A DNA stretch of 64,000 nucleotides from Kingdonia uniflora (GCA_014058105.1 JACGCM010001747.1:3348001-3412000), one strand, 5' to 3'; positions 35,226 through 46,874 are shown, counted from the first letter of the stretch. Notes: generated by a model not told the origin, from the letters alone. Numbers and translations are program-made.

Positions 35226-36260
35226 CTAACCGTTTGCGTCAGTTACGATGAAAGGACCTTCCCAATTGTCTGTTAACTTCCCCGCATTAAGCGTTTTGTG
35301 ATGTTGGGGGATTTCCCTGAGAATGAGGTCCTTGATTTTGAATTCTCGATGTTGAACGCTTGTTATAAGACCGTGATAAAGCAAGTTAATATCTTCCCAG
35401 ATTGACAATGGCTCTTTCGCGTGTTTCTTCGATCATATTCAGGTTGCATGCGATCTAAAATTCATTTTCATCATCTGTTATCTCGTGATCGTGTATTGGG
35501 TGATGATACTAAGTGGGTATTAAGGCTTCCGTCCCGTAGGCCAGTAAAAATGGAGTACAACCTGTTGTTGTTCTTGGAGTTGTTCGATATGCCCAAAGTA
35601 CGAGTGGTAACTCATTTACCTAATTCCTTTTTTTATCATCTAAACGTTTCTTGAGTCCGTCCACAATCATTCGATTAGTAATTTCAGTTTGTCCGTTTCC
35701 TTGAGGATAGTAATGGTTTGAAGGGGAGTGAATGATATTGTGTTGATTGAGGAACGCTGCGACTTTGGAGTCAAGGAACTATGGTCCATTATCGATTCTG
35801 ATAAGATGCGGTCAGCCGAACCGAATGATAATGTACTCTCAAATGAATCTGATGACTTCTTCTTCTCATGTTCGACACAAAGGGACTGACTCTACCCATT
35901 TAGTGAAGTAGTCCATAGCGCCCAATAAATTCTTTCATTTTCCTTGTGCTGTAGGAAATTCTCCTACGAGATCGAGAGCCCATCGTCTGAATGGCCAGGT
36001 GACCTGGCTTGAGTGTAATTCGAGCGCTGGGGCTCGTATCTTCAGACCGTGACGCTAGCAAGCATCACACTTTCTTGCGTACTCAATCGCTTGAGCTTTC
36101 ATCTTAGGCCAGAACATTCCTTGCGTTAACGCTCTGCTAGCAAGAGATCGTCATGCGGCATGGGATCCGCATGTGCATTCGTATAGATCGTGCAAGAATT
36201 GTTGTGCTTCTATTTCGGATAGGCAGAGGAGGTATGGACCAGTGACTGATATTTTGTAGA
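35226..36260 (-). pseudogene. Integrase (Tat-like gypsy)
   Basis: Minus-strand integrase in several frames. The core is visible at about 35860-36000 (RRWALDLVGEFPTAQGK and DYFTKWVESVPL, with the first catalytic aspartate in ALDLVGEFP) and at 35673-35710 (YPQGNGQTEITNRMIVDGL, including the conserved N-G-Q and E). The C-terminal DNA-binding part lies at 35226-35408 (LNAGKLTDNWEGPFIV). It would insert element cDNA into the host chromosome. Frame breaks make it a pseudogene. Confidence 0.78.
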
Positions 36261-36270
36261 GGAGATTGTC

Positions 36271-36864
36271 CTAAAAAATATATCTACGGGAATTGTCAAT
36301 TAATCTCCGCCGTTCTTTAGGATCCTCTGGGAGTGGGCCATCAAATTTGTCATGAATTCCAGTATATATGATGAAAGGCTGTCTCCAATCACTTCTGATC
36401 TTCTCATTACCCCCAGTATTTATAGCATTTGATACGGTGACATTAATACTGGGGTTAGAAATGACGTCGATTTTTAAATAGCGAGCTTCTAATCCAAGGA
36501 CCCTGGCGAGGTAAGCGAGTGCATCTGAATGTCTATTTTCTCCCCTTGGTAAATGTTCCATAGAAATTTTCTAAAATTTATTCATTCGTTCGACCACTGC
36601 AACAGCATAGTCAATCATTTTCCCATTGGCTTGATAGATACCCGCATGATGATTGACGATCAGTAATGAATCGGTGTAGACAGAGAGCTCTGCTACGCCC
36701 AGTGTGAGTGTCATGTCCAAGCCATGAATTAGTGCTTCATATTCTGCTACATTGTTGGTTACTTCGAAATTGAGGTGAATGAATTTTTCAAGCCGATCAT
36801 TGGAAGAAGTAATAAGAACAATCCCCACTCCTGATCCCGCTGGTCTGGCGGAGCCGTCCATCAA
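36271..36864 (-). pseudogene. Second RNase H (aRNH-type) and integrase-side linker (Tat-like gypsy)
   Basis: The frame at 36571-36864 is a complete-looking RNase HI fold: D in MMDGSARPAGSGVGIVL, E in NNVAEYEALIHGLDM and D in VYTDSLLIVNH give the catalytic carboxylates. A second frame (36271-36561) begins MEHLPRGENRHSDALAYLA, the usual end of this domain, so one break separates them. Tat-lineage elements carry this extra RNase H after the usual one; it removes RNA from the RNA-DNA hybrid. A single frame interruption distinguishes it from an intact domain. Confidence 0.82.
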
Positions 36865-37065
36865 AAGTCGCCATCCCTTCTTTGTTACCCAATCAGACTT
36901 TTCTTCAGGCTGTTCTGTGAGTGGTTCATCTTTGTTTTCATCAACATCTTCTTCCCAATCAGGATCATCTACTGGAAAGTCAGCTAGAAAATCTGCTATA
37001 GCCTGACCTTTCTCAGAGTGGCATGGCCCAAAGTGTATGTCATGTTCTCCGAGTGTTACTGACCA

Positions 37066-38391
37066 TTATTGAATACGTCGAGATGTTCCGCGTTTAGATA
37101 AATTTTCGCAGAGTGGATAGTTCGTTAATACCCGAACAACGTGGGCTTGGAAATACTGTTTCAATTTCTGCGATGTACAGACGAGGGCCAAAAGAAGCTT
37201 CTCGATCTTGGTGTATCTTGTTTCCGCAGGGGTCAGGGTCTTGCTGATAAAATAGACTGGTTTCTGGGTCTTTTCATCGAGTCCGAGGAGGACGGAGCTG
37301 AAAAAAGTATTTGTGTCGGCTAAATATACTGTTAGCTCTTCTCCATCTGTTGGTGTGCTCATAACTGGTGGTTTACCCAAATGTTGTTTGAGTTAGAGGA
37401 AAGCGGCTTCGCATTTATCCGTCTACTCGATCTCGGGATCCTTCTTTGACTTTCCCCGCGATGTACCTTGTTTAAGAAGATCGAATAGAGGTCGGCATCT
37501 GTCTGATGATTTGGATACAAATCGGTTAAGTGTTGCGATCTTCCCGACTAGTTTCTGAACATCCTTTTTTGTCTTTGGAGAAGGCATAGCCAAGAAAGCT
37601 CGTATACGTGATGGATCAGCTTCAATTCCTTGTTTGTTGATGAGGTGACCCAAAAATTTCCCGGATTGTACTCCAAACTGGCATTTGTCAGGATTCAAAC
37701 GCATTTTGTAAGCTCGCAGGATCGCAAAAGTTGTTCGTAGATCTGCCAGGTGCTCTTCTTTCTTGAGACTCTTACAAAGCATGCCGTCGATGTAAACCTC
37801 CATTATTTTACCGAGCTGATCTTTGAACATTTGCGTAATTAATCTTTGATAGGTAGCGCCAGTATTTTTTAGGCTGAAAGGCATGACCTTATAGCAATAC
37901 AGGCCTTGTTCGGTGGTGAATACAATCTTGCCTTGATCTTTAGGGAAAAGTGGTATCTGATTGTACCCTGATGTAGTATCCATCATAGAGAGGAGTTCGT
38001 GCCCGGCTGTTGAATTGAGCAAATGGTTGATGATTGGGAGTGGAAAGCTATCTTTTGGGGTATGTCGATTGAGATCTGTGAAGTCGACGCAGATTCTGAT
38101 CTTACCGTTTTTCTTTGAAACTGCGACAATGTTCGAGATCCAGTCCGGGTAAATAGCTTTACGGATAAAATCGAATTCAATCAATTTGTCGATCTCTTTG
38201 TTTACTTTGTCTTGCATTTTTGGTGCTAGAGTTCGTTGCTTCTGCTTAACCGGTTCTGCTTTCTCCATCAACTCGAGCTTATGGCACGCCATGGCTGGAT
38301 CGATCCCTGGCATTTCGTGGAACGTCCATGCAAAAATGTTGTGATTATCTGAAAGGAATTGTATGAGACCTGAACGTTCCTCCGTGCTCAA
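37066..38391 (-). pseudogene. Reverse transcriptase and first RNase H (Tat-like gypsy)
   Basis: A 322-codon open frame (37423-38391) covers reverse transcriptase: AWTFHEMPGIDP, YPDWISNIVAVSKKNGKIRI, CVDFTDLNRHTPKDSFPLP, MDTTSGYNQIPL and FLGHLINKQGIEADPSRI. The catalytic box reads EVYIDGMLCKS, that is YIDG instead of YIDD, so the second catalytic aspartate is replaced. The next frame (37066-37380) gives the first RNase H-like connection (LTVYLADTNTFFSSVLL, YFISKTLTPAETRYTKIEKL). Despite the long frame the enzyme should be inactive because of the YIDG change. Confidence 0.88.
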
Positions 38392-38766
38392 GAGGGTCCC
38401 GATGTAAGTTCCTCTTCGTGTGCCGTTGATCTCGAAATATTTTGTTGGTTCGGCGCATGGCAGCTGATGTTCCGCTGTAACTGAATGTTATAATTGTTAT
38501 GCTGGAGATGCTGCAGCTGGTTCAGTTTCAATTGTATTATCGCAAGCTCGGGCTAATTTTTGGCTGCCTTTGATTTTACATATTCCTCCTTTCTAGTCGA
38601 ACCGCAGCGCTTGATGATATGTGGAGGGAATAACTTTCATGTTATGCAGCCATGGTCGTCCCAGGATTCCCAGGTAACAGGATTTTGTATTGATGACGTA
38701 AAAAACTACGTCAAGTGTGACTGGTCCAGCCGTGATAGGAAGTATAATTTTTCCAACGCGTTCTTC

Positions 38767-39258
38767 CTAGGAACCGTTGAATCCAGAGACGTTGATGTCA
38801 CTTGGCTCGACTCTGTCCGCTAAACCTATTTGGTCGATCGTGCTCTGGAATAGTAGTTCGACGCTGCTGCCGGTATCTACCATCATTGTATGCATAATTA
38901 TGTTCTTCATTTTTAACATAATGACGAGAGCATCGTGATGCGGGAAGTTAACGTGACGTACGTCGCAGTCTTCGAAAGAAATCCCAGGTCGTCGGCTGCT
39001 GGATTCTGGCAACAAACGAGATTCTTTATCTACCATTGTTAGATCATGGCATTGTCCAACGCGCATGCGTTTGGATCTGTTGGAGTGGCTAACTGTCTGA
39101 GTCTCGATGAAGTGTAAATGTTTCTCCTCATTCACTTCCTCAGTCTGGATGACCGTGATTTCAGTTTTGTAGCTGCCATCTTTGTAACTTTTTACGTCCA
39201 CAATATATTCGAGCATCTGACCATGCGAAAATATACTTAAGAGGAGGAGTTTCAACAC
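38767..39258 (-). pseudogene. Aspartic protease region (Tat-like gypsy)
   Basis: Minus-strand frame of 163 codons with ISFEDCDVRHVNFPHHDALV, followed by the retropepsin active site MMVDTGSSVELLFQSTIDQI, in which D-T-G-S is intact, and SDINVSGFNGS. The protease would release the Gag and Pol proteins. The sequence continues to reverse transcriptase through a broken stretch (38392-38766). Confidence 0.8.
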
Positions 39259-39360
39259 GAAACATTGTTTCGTGTCATGATGGTGGACCTTGTGGTGAAT
39301 ACAGTACGGTTTTCCTGGTATGGGTTGAAGAGTATTGGCATTTTTGAAGAGCTCATCCTT

Positions 39361-40172
39361 TTACAGTAGCGGATATATGTTGGCAATGGTAGTTGTCAAC
39401 TGTGGTAAGCGCGGAACTGGTCTTTTTTGTTCTTGGCGAGATCGATCATCATAGGACTTAAAACATTTTGTATCGCCTCCATAGTCTTTACTGTTGTTGC
39501 GAGTATGTTTTCCGGTATGATCGTTGGTGGATAGAACAATACGATAAGGTTTTTGTTTTTCAGTCGTCAGTCTTTCGAGGTCGATGAAGTTGTTGACCTT
39601 TTCCATCATATCCTCTAACGTCTGCGGCTTGTTGAGGATCAGATGTTCCTTGACTCGTCCATCTATGAGTAACGCATTGGTAAAAGTGGAGATTGTGATC
39701 TTTTTTTGAGGTTATCGAGCTTTCGAGCTAGCCCGAAAATTTTTCTAGTAAATGTCTCCAACCTTTCCCCTGGCGTTTGCTTGAGACTGAACAAAGAGTA
39801 AAGACTTTCTTCCTTGTCTTTATTATGTGAATAGTTCTTGACGAACAGTTCGTGAAGTTGCTTGAAGGTGAGGATAGAGGCTTCATCCAGTGTATAAAAC
39901 CATCGTAGCGGTTCGCCTTTTAAGCTGGTCGGGAATAGACGACAGAGGATGTGGTTGGAGGAGGAATATAGTCCCAAAGAATCTTGAAATTCTTGGACGT
40001 GTTCCACAGGATCCCCCCCTCCTTCATATTTCTGAATCGTCAGAGTACGAAAACTGGTTGGTACTTCTTCGTCTAGCAACTCCTGTGTGAGCAGACTCTT
40101 CTGCAACCTTGCATAGTTGCTCCTCCCATTGAGTATTTGAGCGTCTAAGAGCTCTTTGATGCGTTTGTCCAC
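39361..40172 (-). pseudogene. Gag (Tat-like gypsy)
   Basis: Minus-strand frames 39663-40172 and 39361-39609. The first is the retrotransposon gag domain (QKYEGGGDPVEHVQEFQDSL, RLFPTSLKGEPLRWFYTLDE, LHELFVKNYSHNKDKEESLY and TPGERLETFTRKI). The second continues with MMEKVNNFIDLE. Gag builds the particle. One break near 39640 separates the two frames. The N-terminal leader to 40690 holds broken coding sequence. Confidence 0.82.
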
Positions 40173-40696
40173 CTATTCTGGAGTGAGGTGTTGTCGAGAC
40201 GTGACAGCTCGTCTTGTTGTTGGGCCTCTCGTAGGGTTATGCTCCCCTGTTGCTTCTCCCATGCGGTCATAGACTGAAATTCGGAGTTTTTCCCTATTTT
40301 GCTCCTCTTGTGGCTGTAGATCTATTAGCCCTCCAGCGGGTAATGGTGGATTGATGTGACTCTAAGGCAGGACTGGTTCTTGTTGAATCTGAGGAAGCGC
40401 GGTATTTCTACCTTGATGCCCCAAACGATCATGGACTAATATTCTCGAGGCGGCGGGCAGAGCGTTCTGTTATCTCGGATTTGCCGTTATTTGAGCTTAT
40501 AGTGCCCTGATAGTATCTTGCATGCTGGCGAGCTATTTCTCCATCCGTCACTTGGTTTCTGTCTGCGCGGCCATTCGCAGATCTGTCACTCCTTCAGCAT
40601 CGTCAGGCAAAGCGTGGTATGATTTGTCTTGATTTGCCATCTTTCAAAGATAAATGTGGTGAAAACTGGATCGGAGAACGATGAATGTAATCTTCG

Positions 40697-40713
40697 TTCC
40701 CACAGACGGCGCC
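40697..40713 (-). other. Primer-binding site of the large Tat-like element
   Basis: Minus strand TGGCGCCGTCTGTGGGA begins three bases inside the LTR. The tRNA is not assigned. Confidence 0.75.
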
Positions 40714-40716
40714 AAA

Positions 40717-41465
40717 TGTAATAGCTTATTTTAGTATTGCACGAAGATAACGCTTTACACCTTCAAAATCTAGTATGTTTAATTAGGAAACAAACAGCAC
40801 TAGATTTACCGTGGAAAACCCTTGAATGGGTTAAAAACCATGACCTCTCCTGAGGATTTTAAAAAGAGAGAGGTTTATTTAGACTGCTAGCTATTACAAA
40901 GAGAGAGAGAGAGAGATCTAGAAAATAATCTCTTAGAGGTTCTCAGAGCAGTCCCCTTTTGATTCGTAGCTATCTAGTATTATTTATAGGTCTTATAATA
41001 TGACCGTTGGTTACATTGATGAGGAACGTTACAATATCAGGTTTTGATGAGTCTTCATGGTGGACTTTTGTAACGTCTTGATACTTGTTGATCTGGAACG
41101 GATCTATTAACATTCTTTAGTTGTAGCTTCATACGATCTCCTGCGATGCTCGCGTACATACGATCTGTTGACAAGTGGAGGAGTACCTTTTGTAGCGCGA
41201 CGTCACAGGATGTTTTGATATCTCCAAATTGTTGATGACGATGCGATCTCTAATAGTGTTTGCGTGTATTCGAACTGTTGATAGATATCTGAGTATTTTT
41301 TGTAGTGCGATGTTATTGGATGTTTCGTCATCCCCGAGCTGTAGATGAGGAAGTCTGTATTATGATCTCCTTGCTTTAGTCATTGATTGGTTATCGGTAT
41401 GTTTACTCGAGTTATGTGAGTTCGAATATCGTACTCATTACGGAGATTAGAAATAAGTTCTTACA
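40717..41465 (-). repeat. 5' LTR of the large Tat-like element
   Basis: 749-bp partner of 27131-27882, starting TGTAATAG and ending TTCTTACA, followed by GGTTA. The minus strand has the TATA box CCTATAAATA at 40981-40990. Confidence 0.9.
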
Positions 41466-41470
41466 GGTTA

Positions 41471-42610
41471 CTATCAGTGCCTATATACCTCTAAATGTTA
41501 TCATGTAACATTTAATTACACCTAGATACGAAAAATTGGTTCCTCAGAACCAAGTTTTAAGAAATAAGACTAAGTCAATTCTCAATTGAGCTATAATTAT
41601 TTATCCTTGACAATTAACTGTGATTTAGATATGACTTCTAGTCGTATCCTAAATTAGTCTTGGTTTCGTATTATCTGTGATCCCCAGATCATGATAATTA
41701 GTATCATAGGGGCATACCATTAATATCCTATTAGATATTGTAAGATACTTAAATAGGAATTAATCAATTTGCTTATATCCTATATAAGTGAGTCATTATT
41801 TCTATACAAGGCACCCGTCCCAAAAAAAAATTAAAAAATATTTTTCATAAAAAAACTAAAAATGAGTCCCCCACGGGGTAGGTCTAGTCAATAGAATTTT
41901 TTTTAAAAAAAATTGGACTCAATTTAACCAAAAATTGGGCTTTTATAGCCAATTCAGTGTCTAACTCGGTCTGGGTCAAGGCCTGGACCGGGTTGACCGA
42001 CCTGGACCGGTTTAACCCGGCCAAACGATCCACACACGTGTCTGCCACACATTCCTCGCACGTGACTGCCACACGTGTCTGCCACATGTCACTTCGGTGA
42101 CTGCCACGTATCACTGCGGACGTCAGCATAAGATAATAATGACGTCATCAGTCAGATAATTATTAAAAAATAATAAAAAATTAATATTTTATTTTTATTA
42201 ACGTTATCTAACCTAAAAACACCATTTTTGGTTGTAAAACTGCCAAGTTTCAATGTGAGTTTTTCGGCGATTGAGATATCTCCCTGAGAAGTGTCATATA
42301 CTGTTGGAAAGCTCGTGGGATAGGCTATCTAAAAAAAATTAGTTTTACCTCTATTCGATATCCACCGAAAAAATAATTTTAGGTTGAAAACTTTCATTTA
42401 TCAAGAGTAAAAATTACCAAAATTGATTATTTTTAATCTGTAAAAATAGAGAAAAATACTACTAATCCATATTTAGATATCATAAAACCTTGATTAGATA
42501 GAAATTGAATCGAAATTCGAAAAACTTTCAAATACCTCTCTTGATCGCAAGAATTCCTTAAAAACGTTGATTGGAGAGTAATTTTCTTCTCCTCTTGATC
42601 CATTAGCTTA
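41471..42610 (-). other. Copia element 1 leader, proximal part
   Basis: Continues the leader cut at 27126. CAGTGCCTATATACCTCT matches the same phrase at about 61218 in copia element 2. No gene is seen. The stretch 41880-42130 is locally GC-richer, with repeated CGTG(A/T)CTGCCACACGTGTC-type motifs. Confidence 0.65.
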
Positions 42611-42623
42611 CGTGCTGATAACG
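42611..42623 (-). other. Primer-binding site region of copia element 1
   Basis: Minus strand CGTTATCAGCACG follows the LTR end CTCAACA directly. The same place in copia element 2 (61525-61537) reads CGTTATTAGCACT. It is not the usual TGGTATCA start. I infer it is the priming site by position and conservation. Confidence 0.5.
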
Positions 42624-42875
42624 TGTTGAGGAATAATAGAATCCTACCAGTTTTATATCTTGAGAGCAACAGGGAGAGAAGAGATTTCTTATTGAATTGA
42701 GAATTGAGAATTGTTTTTATGTACGTAATACAAAGTAGATAACCCTACAATATAGGTCACCAAACCTACTCAAACTCTCCTCCATAAACGCTAAAGGCCC
42801 ATGGGCTTGTTAGGAGTCCAATAGAACACCCAAACCCAGTTGGGCTCCTCGCTTGGCTGGACCCAACTCCTAATA
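42624..42875 (-). repeat. 5' LTR of copia element 1
   Basis: Matches 14138-14385. It starts TGTTGAGGAATAATAG and ends CTCCTAATA, followed by the ATTTT duplication. It lies 487 bases upstream of the AXS start codon. Confidence 0.88.
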
Positions 42876-42880
42876 ATTTT

Positions 42881-43362
42881 GAATTTTCCATGAAACAAAT
42901 GGAGCCTAAAATTCTTCTTCCAAATACGTCTCTCTCTAATACCCTCCATCTCTTTAACCAAAATCTATGTCTAGACTTTTCCTTAAACTCTATAATCATC
43001 ATCATAATTCTCAACTAATATTATCTTTCTATAATATTATCTCTTCAAATATTTATTCATTTTTGTTTGAACTCTAAATTCAAGATTTTAACTCTCAACA
43101 AATATTATTTCTCTTCTATATACAAAATCTGACCGTCGAAGAGAGAAACGCGAAATATCAAAATCTATTCTATTTTGGTATGAGGTTTTTTTATATTTTT
43201 ATATGAAGACCCGATAGCGTTAAAATCTATAATTAGGATAGCTAGATAGCAAAATTGAACTCGTCATATGATTCCTCCTAAAATGATCGAATTACGTCGT
43301 ACGATGGTGGGCCACTAGCGACCTCCACGCAACCACTTTAAACTCTCTCAAGCTCTGTGATA
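42881..43362 (+). promoter_or_regulatory. 5' flank and leader of the AXS gene
   Basis: AT-rich sequence between the copia LTR and the AXS start codon. A candidate TATA element (TTTATATTTTTATATG) lies at about 43190-43205. The downstream 150 bases would be leader. No gene is seen. Confidence 0.4.
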
Positions 43363-46300
43363 ATGGCGTCGATGGCTCGAGTAAATCTCGATGGAAACCA
43401 GATCAAGCCGATCACAATATGCATGATCGGCGCAGGAGGTTTTATCGGCTCTCACCTCTGCGAGAAACTCCTATCCGAAACACCTCACAAGATCTTAGCC
43501 GTTGATGTCTACAACGACAAGATTAAACACCTCTTAGAAAACCAGTCTTGGGGAGATCGAATCCAGTTTCATCGGATCAACATCAAGCACGATTCCAGAC
43601 TCGAAGGGCTCATCAAGATCGCCGATCTGGTAACATTCATTCTTGTAATAAGTTTAGTGTGATTTGGTTTGGTAGATGTTGATAATGTGATGATGTGTTT
43701 TGTGGTGCTGGTGTAGACAGTGAATTTAGCGGCCATTTGTACTCCAGCGGATTATAATACTCGGCCACTTGATACGATTTATAGTAACTTCATCGACGCA
43801 TTGCCAGTGGTGAGTGTTTTTGATTGTTTGAGTGAGTGAAATTATTGGTAATTTTGACTGTGGATATTATTATTATTATAGGTTAAATACTGCTCGGAGA
43901 ATGCTAAGCGTCTCATTCATTTCTCTACATGTGAAATCTATGGGAAAACTATTGGGAGCTTTCTTCCTAAAGATCATCCACTACTTCAGGTATTGGTTTC
44001 ATCTATCTTTTATAGCCCTCAACTTTTAGTTACTATATCTTACTTTATAGTAATTATGTTATGTATGATGAAGTTGATCTAGATATAAGGGTACCTCGAA
44101 CTTTCGCATACTATTCAATATTGTAATAGTTTTCTAGTTGGTAACATAGAAGACAAGAAAAGGGAGAGATAGAGTGTGGTGGCTGCTGCCGCTGCAAATG
44201 TTTTAGCTCAAAGGAGATGTAGTTGGATAATAGAAAGTTTGTAAGAAGGGTGAAGAAGGAAAAACACCTGAGCTAGAGTAAGCATACAGAATGGACGTAA
44301 GTGCCGTTTCGCCTCAAAAGCCACTTGGAAGTGTACTGTTGGCTTGATAAGATTAATTTTGAGGTACCACATGGAAGTGTACTATTGGCTTTGATAAGAT
44401 TAATTTTGAGGTACCTCGATTGTCTATATTTAAGATGGGATCAGTAGGCACATGAAGCCTACACTTACGTGTCTCACTGGTTGGTAATTGATGCTGCACA
44501 TAATATCTGCAGAGCTATGTTTTGATGCTTTCCTATTTGCAATATTTTCTCGTGCATTTTTATAATGGTTAAACCATTATTATTACCTGTCACGGAGTTG
44601 TTTTTTAGGAGTTTTACCTTTGTCAGTTATTCTCAGACTTAATTGACAAGGCTTGAGTCTCTACTAGACTGGGTATGTAGTATGTACATAAATAGTCTTC
44701 ATGAGATTTAAGGCAATCTTCAGTATAACTGCCATTAATCTGTATGTTTTATTTTTTTCAAATTTGTTTAGTACACCAAATATCTTAGAAGAAAATGAGG
44801 ATCCATAAAATTAGAGGGACTGAGCATTTGATAGAACTTGTTTTGTTCTTGATACTTTTAGCTTTGCGACATATTTTTAGTCTCTCATGACTTCTCATGG
44901 TGTGTCTCCTAATGAACTAGGATCCTGATTTCTTTCTCCTTAAAGAAGATGTATCCCCCTGCATTTTTGGCCCTATTGAAAAGCAGAGGTGGTCTTATGC
45001 ATGTGCGAAGCAGCTGATTGAGAGGCTTATCTATGGTGCGTGAGATACTCATTGTGAATTGAACTAAAACTAGCACTGTTATCAAATAATTTATCTGTTT
45101 CTTTTTCGTATTAATTACAGCTGAGGGTGCTGAGAACGGGCTTGAGTTCACCATTGTGAGACCTTTCAATTGGATTGGTCCCAGGATGGATTTCATCCCT
45201 GGCGTCGATGGTCCGAGTGAAGGAGTTCCTAGGGTGCTGGCTTGCTTTAGTAATGTAAGTTTCAATTATTTCCTTACTCCAAATCATGTTGTTTCAGATT
45301 CTTGTTCGAAGAACCGTTATGTATTGGTGATATCTTGACATTTAGCATACAATCAGGATTACAAAATGGTACAGTATGTGATATAGGGGTCCTGCAAAAT
45401 ATATATTGTTGGGATAAGATCACAATATCTTAGCCCATATATAATGCATATTGTTAAATGCCAGTATTATTCTGAATTGCGAAATACTATTTGCAAAAGA
45501 AAAAGAAGAAAGGAAGGACGAAAAACAAAGAGAAGATTTCGTGTATATCACAATTTAAGAATAATAGTGATGTTTTTAAAACCTCTCGATAACTATCGGC
45601 CTCATTCTTGCCTCAGCTGTGACGGTTGTTCTAACCATTTACACTATGAATTAAAATTCACTTTTTTCCTCGTAGAATCTTCTACGTGGAGAGCCATTGA
45701 AACTTGTTGACGGGGGTCACTCACAGAGAACCTTTGTCTATATAAAGGATGCCATTGAAGCTGTTCTGTTAATGATTGTGCGTGAACATCTCTTTCCTTT
45801 TGATTCACCTTTTATTGGTCCGTATAACAAAATGCAAGTATTAATTGAGTTATCTTTTTTCAGGAAAACCCTGCCAGGGCCAATGGTCATATTTTCAACG
45901 TAGGTAACCCACATAATGAAGTGACTGTGAAACAACTTGCAGAAATGATGGCAGAGGTAAATGCACTGTAAATTTAAATTACCTTTTTATCCTATGAAAC
46001 TTGGCATTTTTATTCTTAGGTATGATATTTACTGTTATATTCTCCAGGTTTACTCCAAAGTAAGTGGAGAATCTGTTCTTGAAGTGCCTACGATTGATGT
46101 GAGTTCTAAAGAGTTTTACGGCGAAGGATATGATGATAGCGACAAGCGAATTCCTGACATGACAATAATCAACAGGCAGCTTGGTACTTTCTGTACTCCC
46201 TCTATATTTTTGAGCAGGTCATTTTTGGAATATAAACCAAAGTTTGAAGGACCTGTTTAAGCAACGCCCATATATAATGGATATATTTTGATAGACGTAG

Positions 46301-46874
46301 TAAAACGACGCAAAAAATGTCAAACTGTTTGGAGTAACCAAAAACAATTTTCTTTGTTGGAAAAGCTAGCCCTAGTCGAGCTGGTGTATGTGAGGGCCAC
46401 TAAGAGCATCCATAGTACCCTCAGTGCTCAAACTCTACTTCCCAAAAAATTAATATTTTAACCAAATATATTGTATGACCGACTTGAGAGGTGTTGCTTA
46501 CAATAGCTGTATCATGGACAATTTTTCAACTCAAAAGTTCAGTAGGAAGACAATTTTGATATCCTTTCATAGGCCATGCTTTCAACATTTATTTTAAAGT
46601 ATGTTGGCATTAGAAAGTAACTTAAGTGGATGTGAGTTAGTGAGTGAGGTTTCATCACTCTATTTATTAGAGTCTTACACCTCTGTTGTGTAAGAACAGT
46701 TATTTGATACTATACTCAAGAGCATTTGGTTCGAAGCTAATGGGAGTTTTTTTTGCAGGTTGGAATCCTAAGACCTCACTCTGGGACTTGCTTGAATCAA
46801 CTCTTACATATCAGCACAGGACGTATGCCGAGGCCGTCAAGAAGGCAATTGCCCAAACATCTGCATCAAGCTAA
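43363..46874 (+). CDS. AXS: UDP-D-apiose/UDP-D-xylose synthase, 9 exons
   Basis: Exons: 43363-43629, 43717-43809, 43882-43989, 44921-45035, 45121-45254, 45676-45777, 45864-45956, 46048-46183 and 46759-46874; all junctions are GT-AG. The product is about 387 aa (Arabidopsis AXS1 is 389 aa). It is a cytosolic extended short-chain dehydrogenase that binds NAD and converts UDP-glucuronate to UDP-apiose plus UDP-xylose, feeding the apiose of rhamnogalacturonan II and apiosyl glycosides. Seen motifs: Rossmann GAGGFIGSHL, AAICTPADY with C97, FSTCEIYG with C137, and the catalytic Y182xxxK186 in WSYACAKQL. The start at MASMARVN matches the family N terminus. No frameshift or stop was found, so the gene looks functional. 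A copia element inserted 487 bases upstream. Confidence 0.96.
43990..44920 (+). other. AXS intron 3 with a 46-bp tandem duplication
   Basis: The largest AXS intron. CCAC(T/A)TGGAAGTGTACT..GAGGTA is present twice in tandem at 44321-44366 and 44367-44413, with three differences. No coding sequence is seen. Confidence 0.85.

Larger units (their letters stand above)
27131..41465 (-). mobile_element. Large Tat-like Ty3/gypsy element with an antisense gene module
   Basis: A 14.3-kb element on the minus strand inside the leader of copia element 1, with LTRs 27131-27882 (3') and 40717-41465 (5') and a GGTTA duplication. In transcription order it has the primer-binding site, gag, protease, reverse transcriptase, a first RNase H, a second RNase H of the extra (aRNH) type, integrase, and then 6-7 kb of extra DNA carrying plus-strand coding sequence before the 3' LTR. 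The extra RNase H and additional antisense ORFs are known traits of the Tat lineage. The LTRs are similar but differ by small indels and scattered substitutions. Pol is mostly readable but has key lesions. Confidence 0.9.
14138..42875 (-). mobile_element. Ty1/copia LTR retrotransposon 1, with two nested elements
   Basis: The outermost element of a three-element nest, read on the minus strand. Its LTRs are 14138-14385 (3') and 42624-42875 (5'), flanked by ATTTT (14133-14137 and 42876-42880). Its own sequence is in three pieces: 14138-16140, 23438-27130 and 41466-42875. An Athila-like element and a Tat-like element occupy the gaps. The pieces join co-linearly in comparison with the related copia element at 53190-61741. 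In transcription order it holds leader, gag, protease, integrase, reverse transcriptase and RNase H, which is copia order. All genes are broken. Confidence 0.9.
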
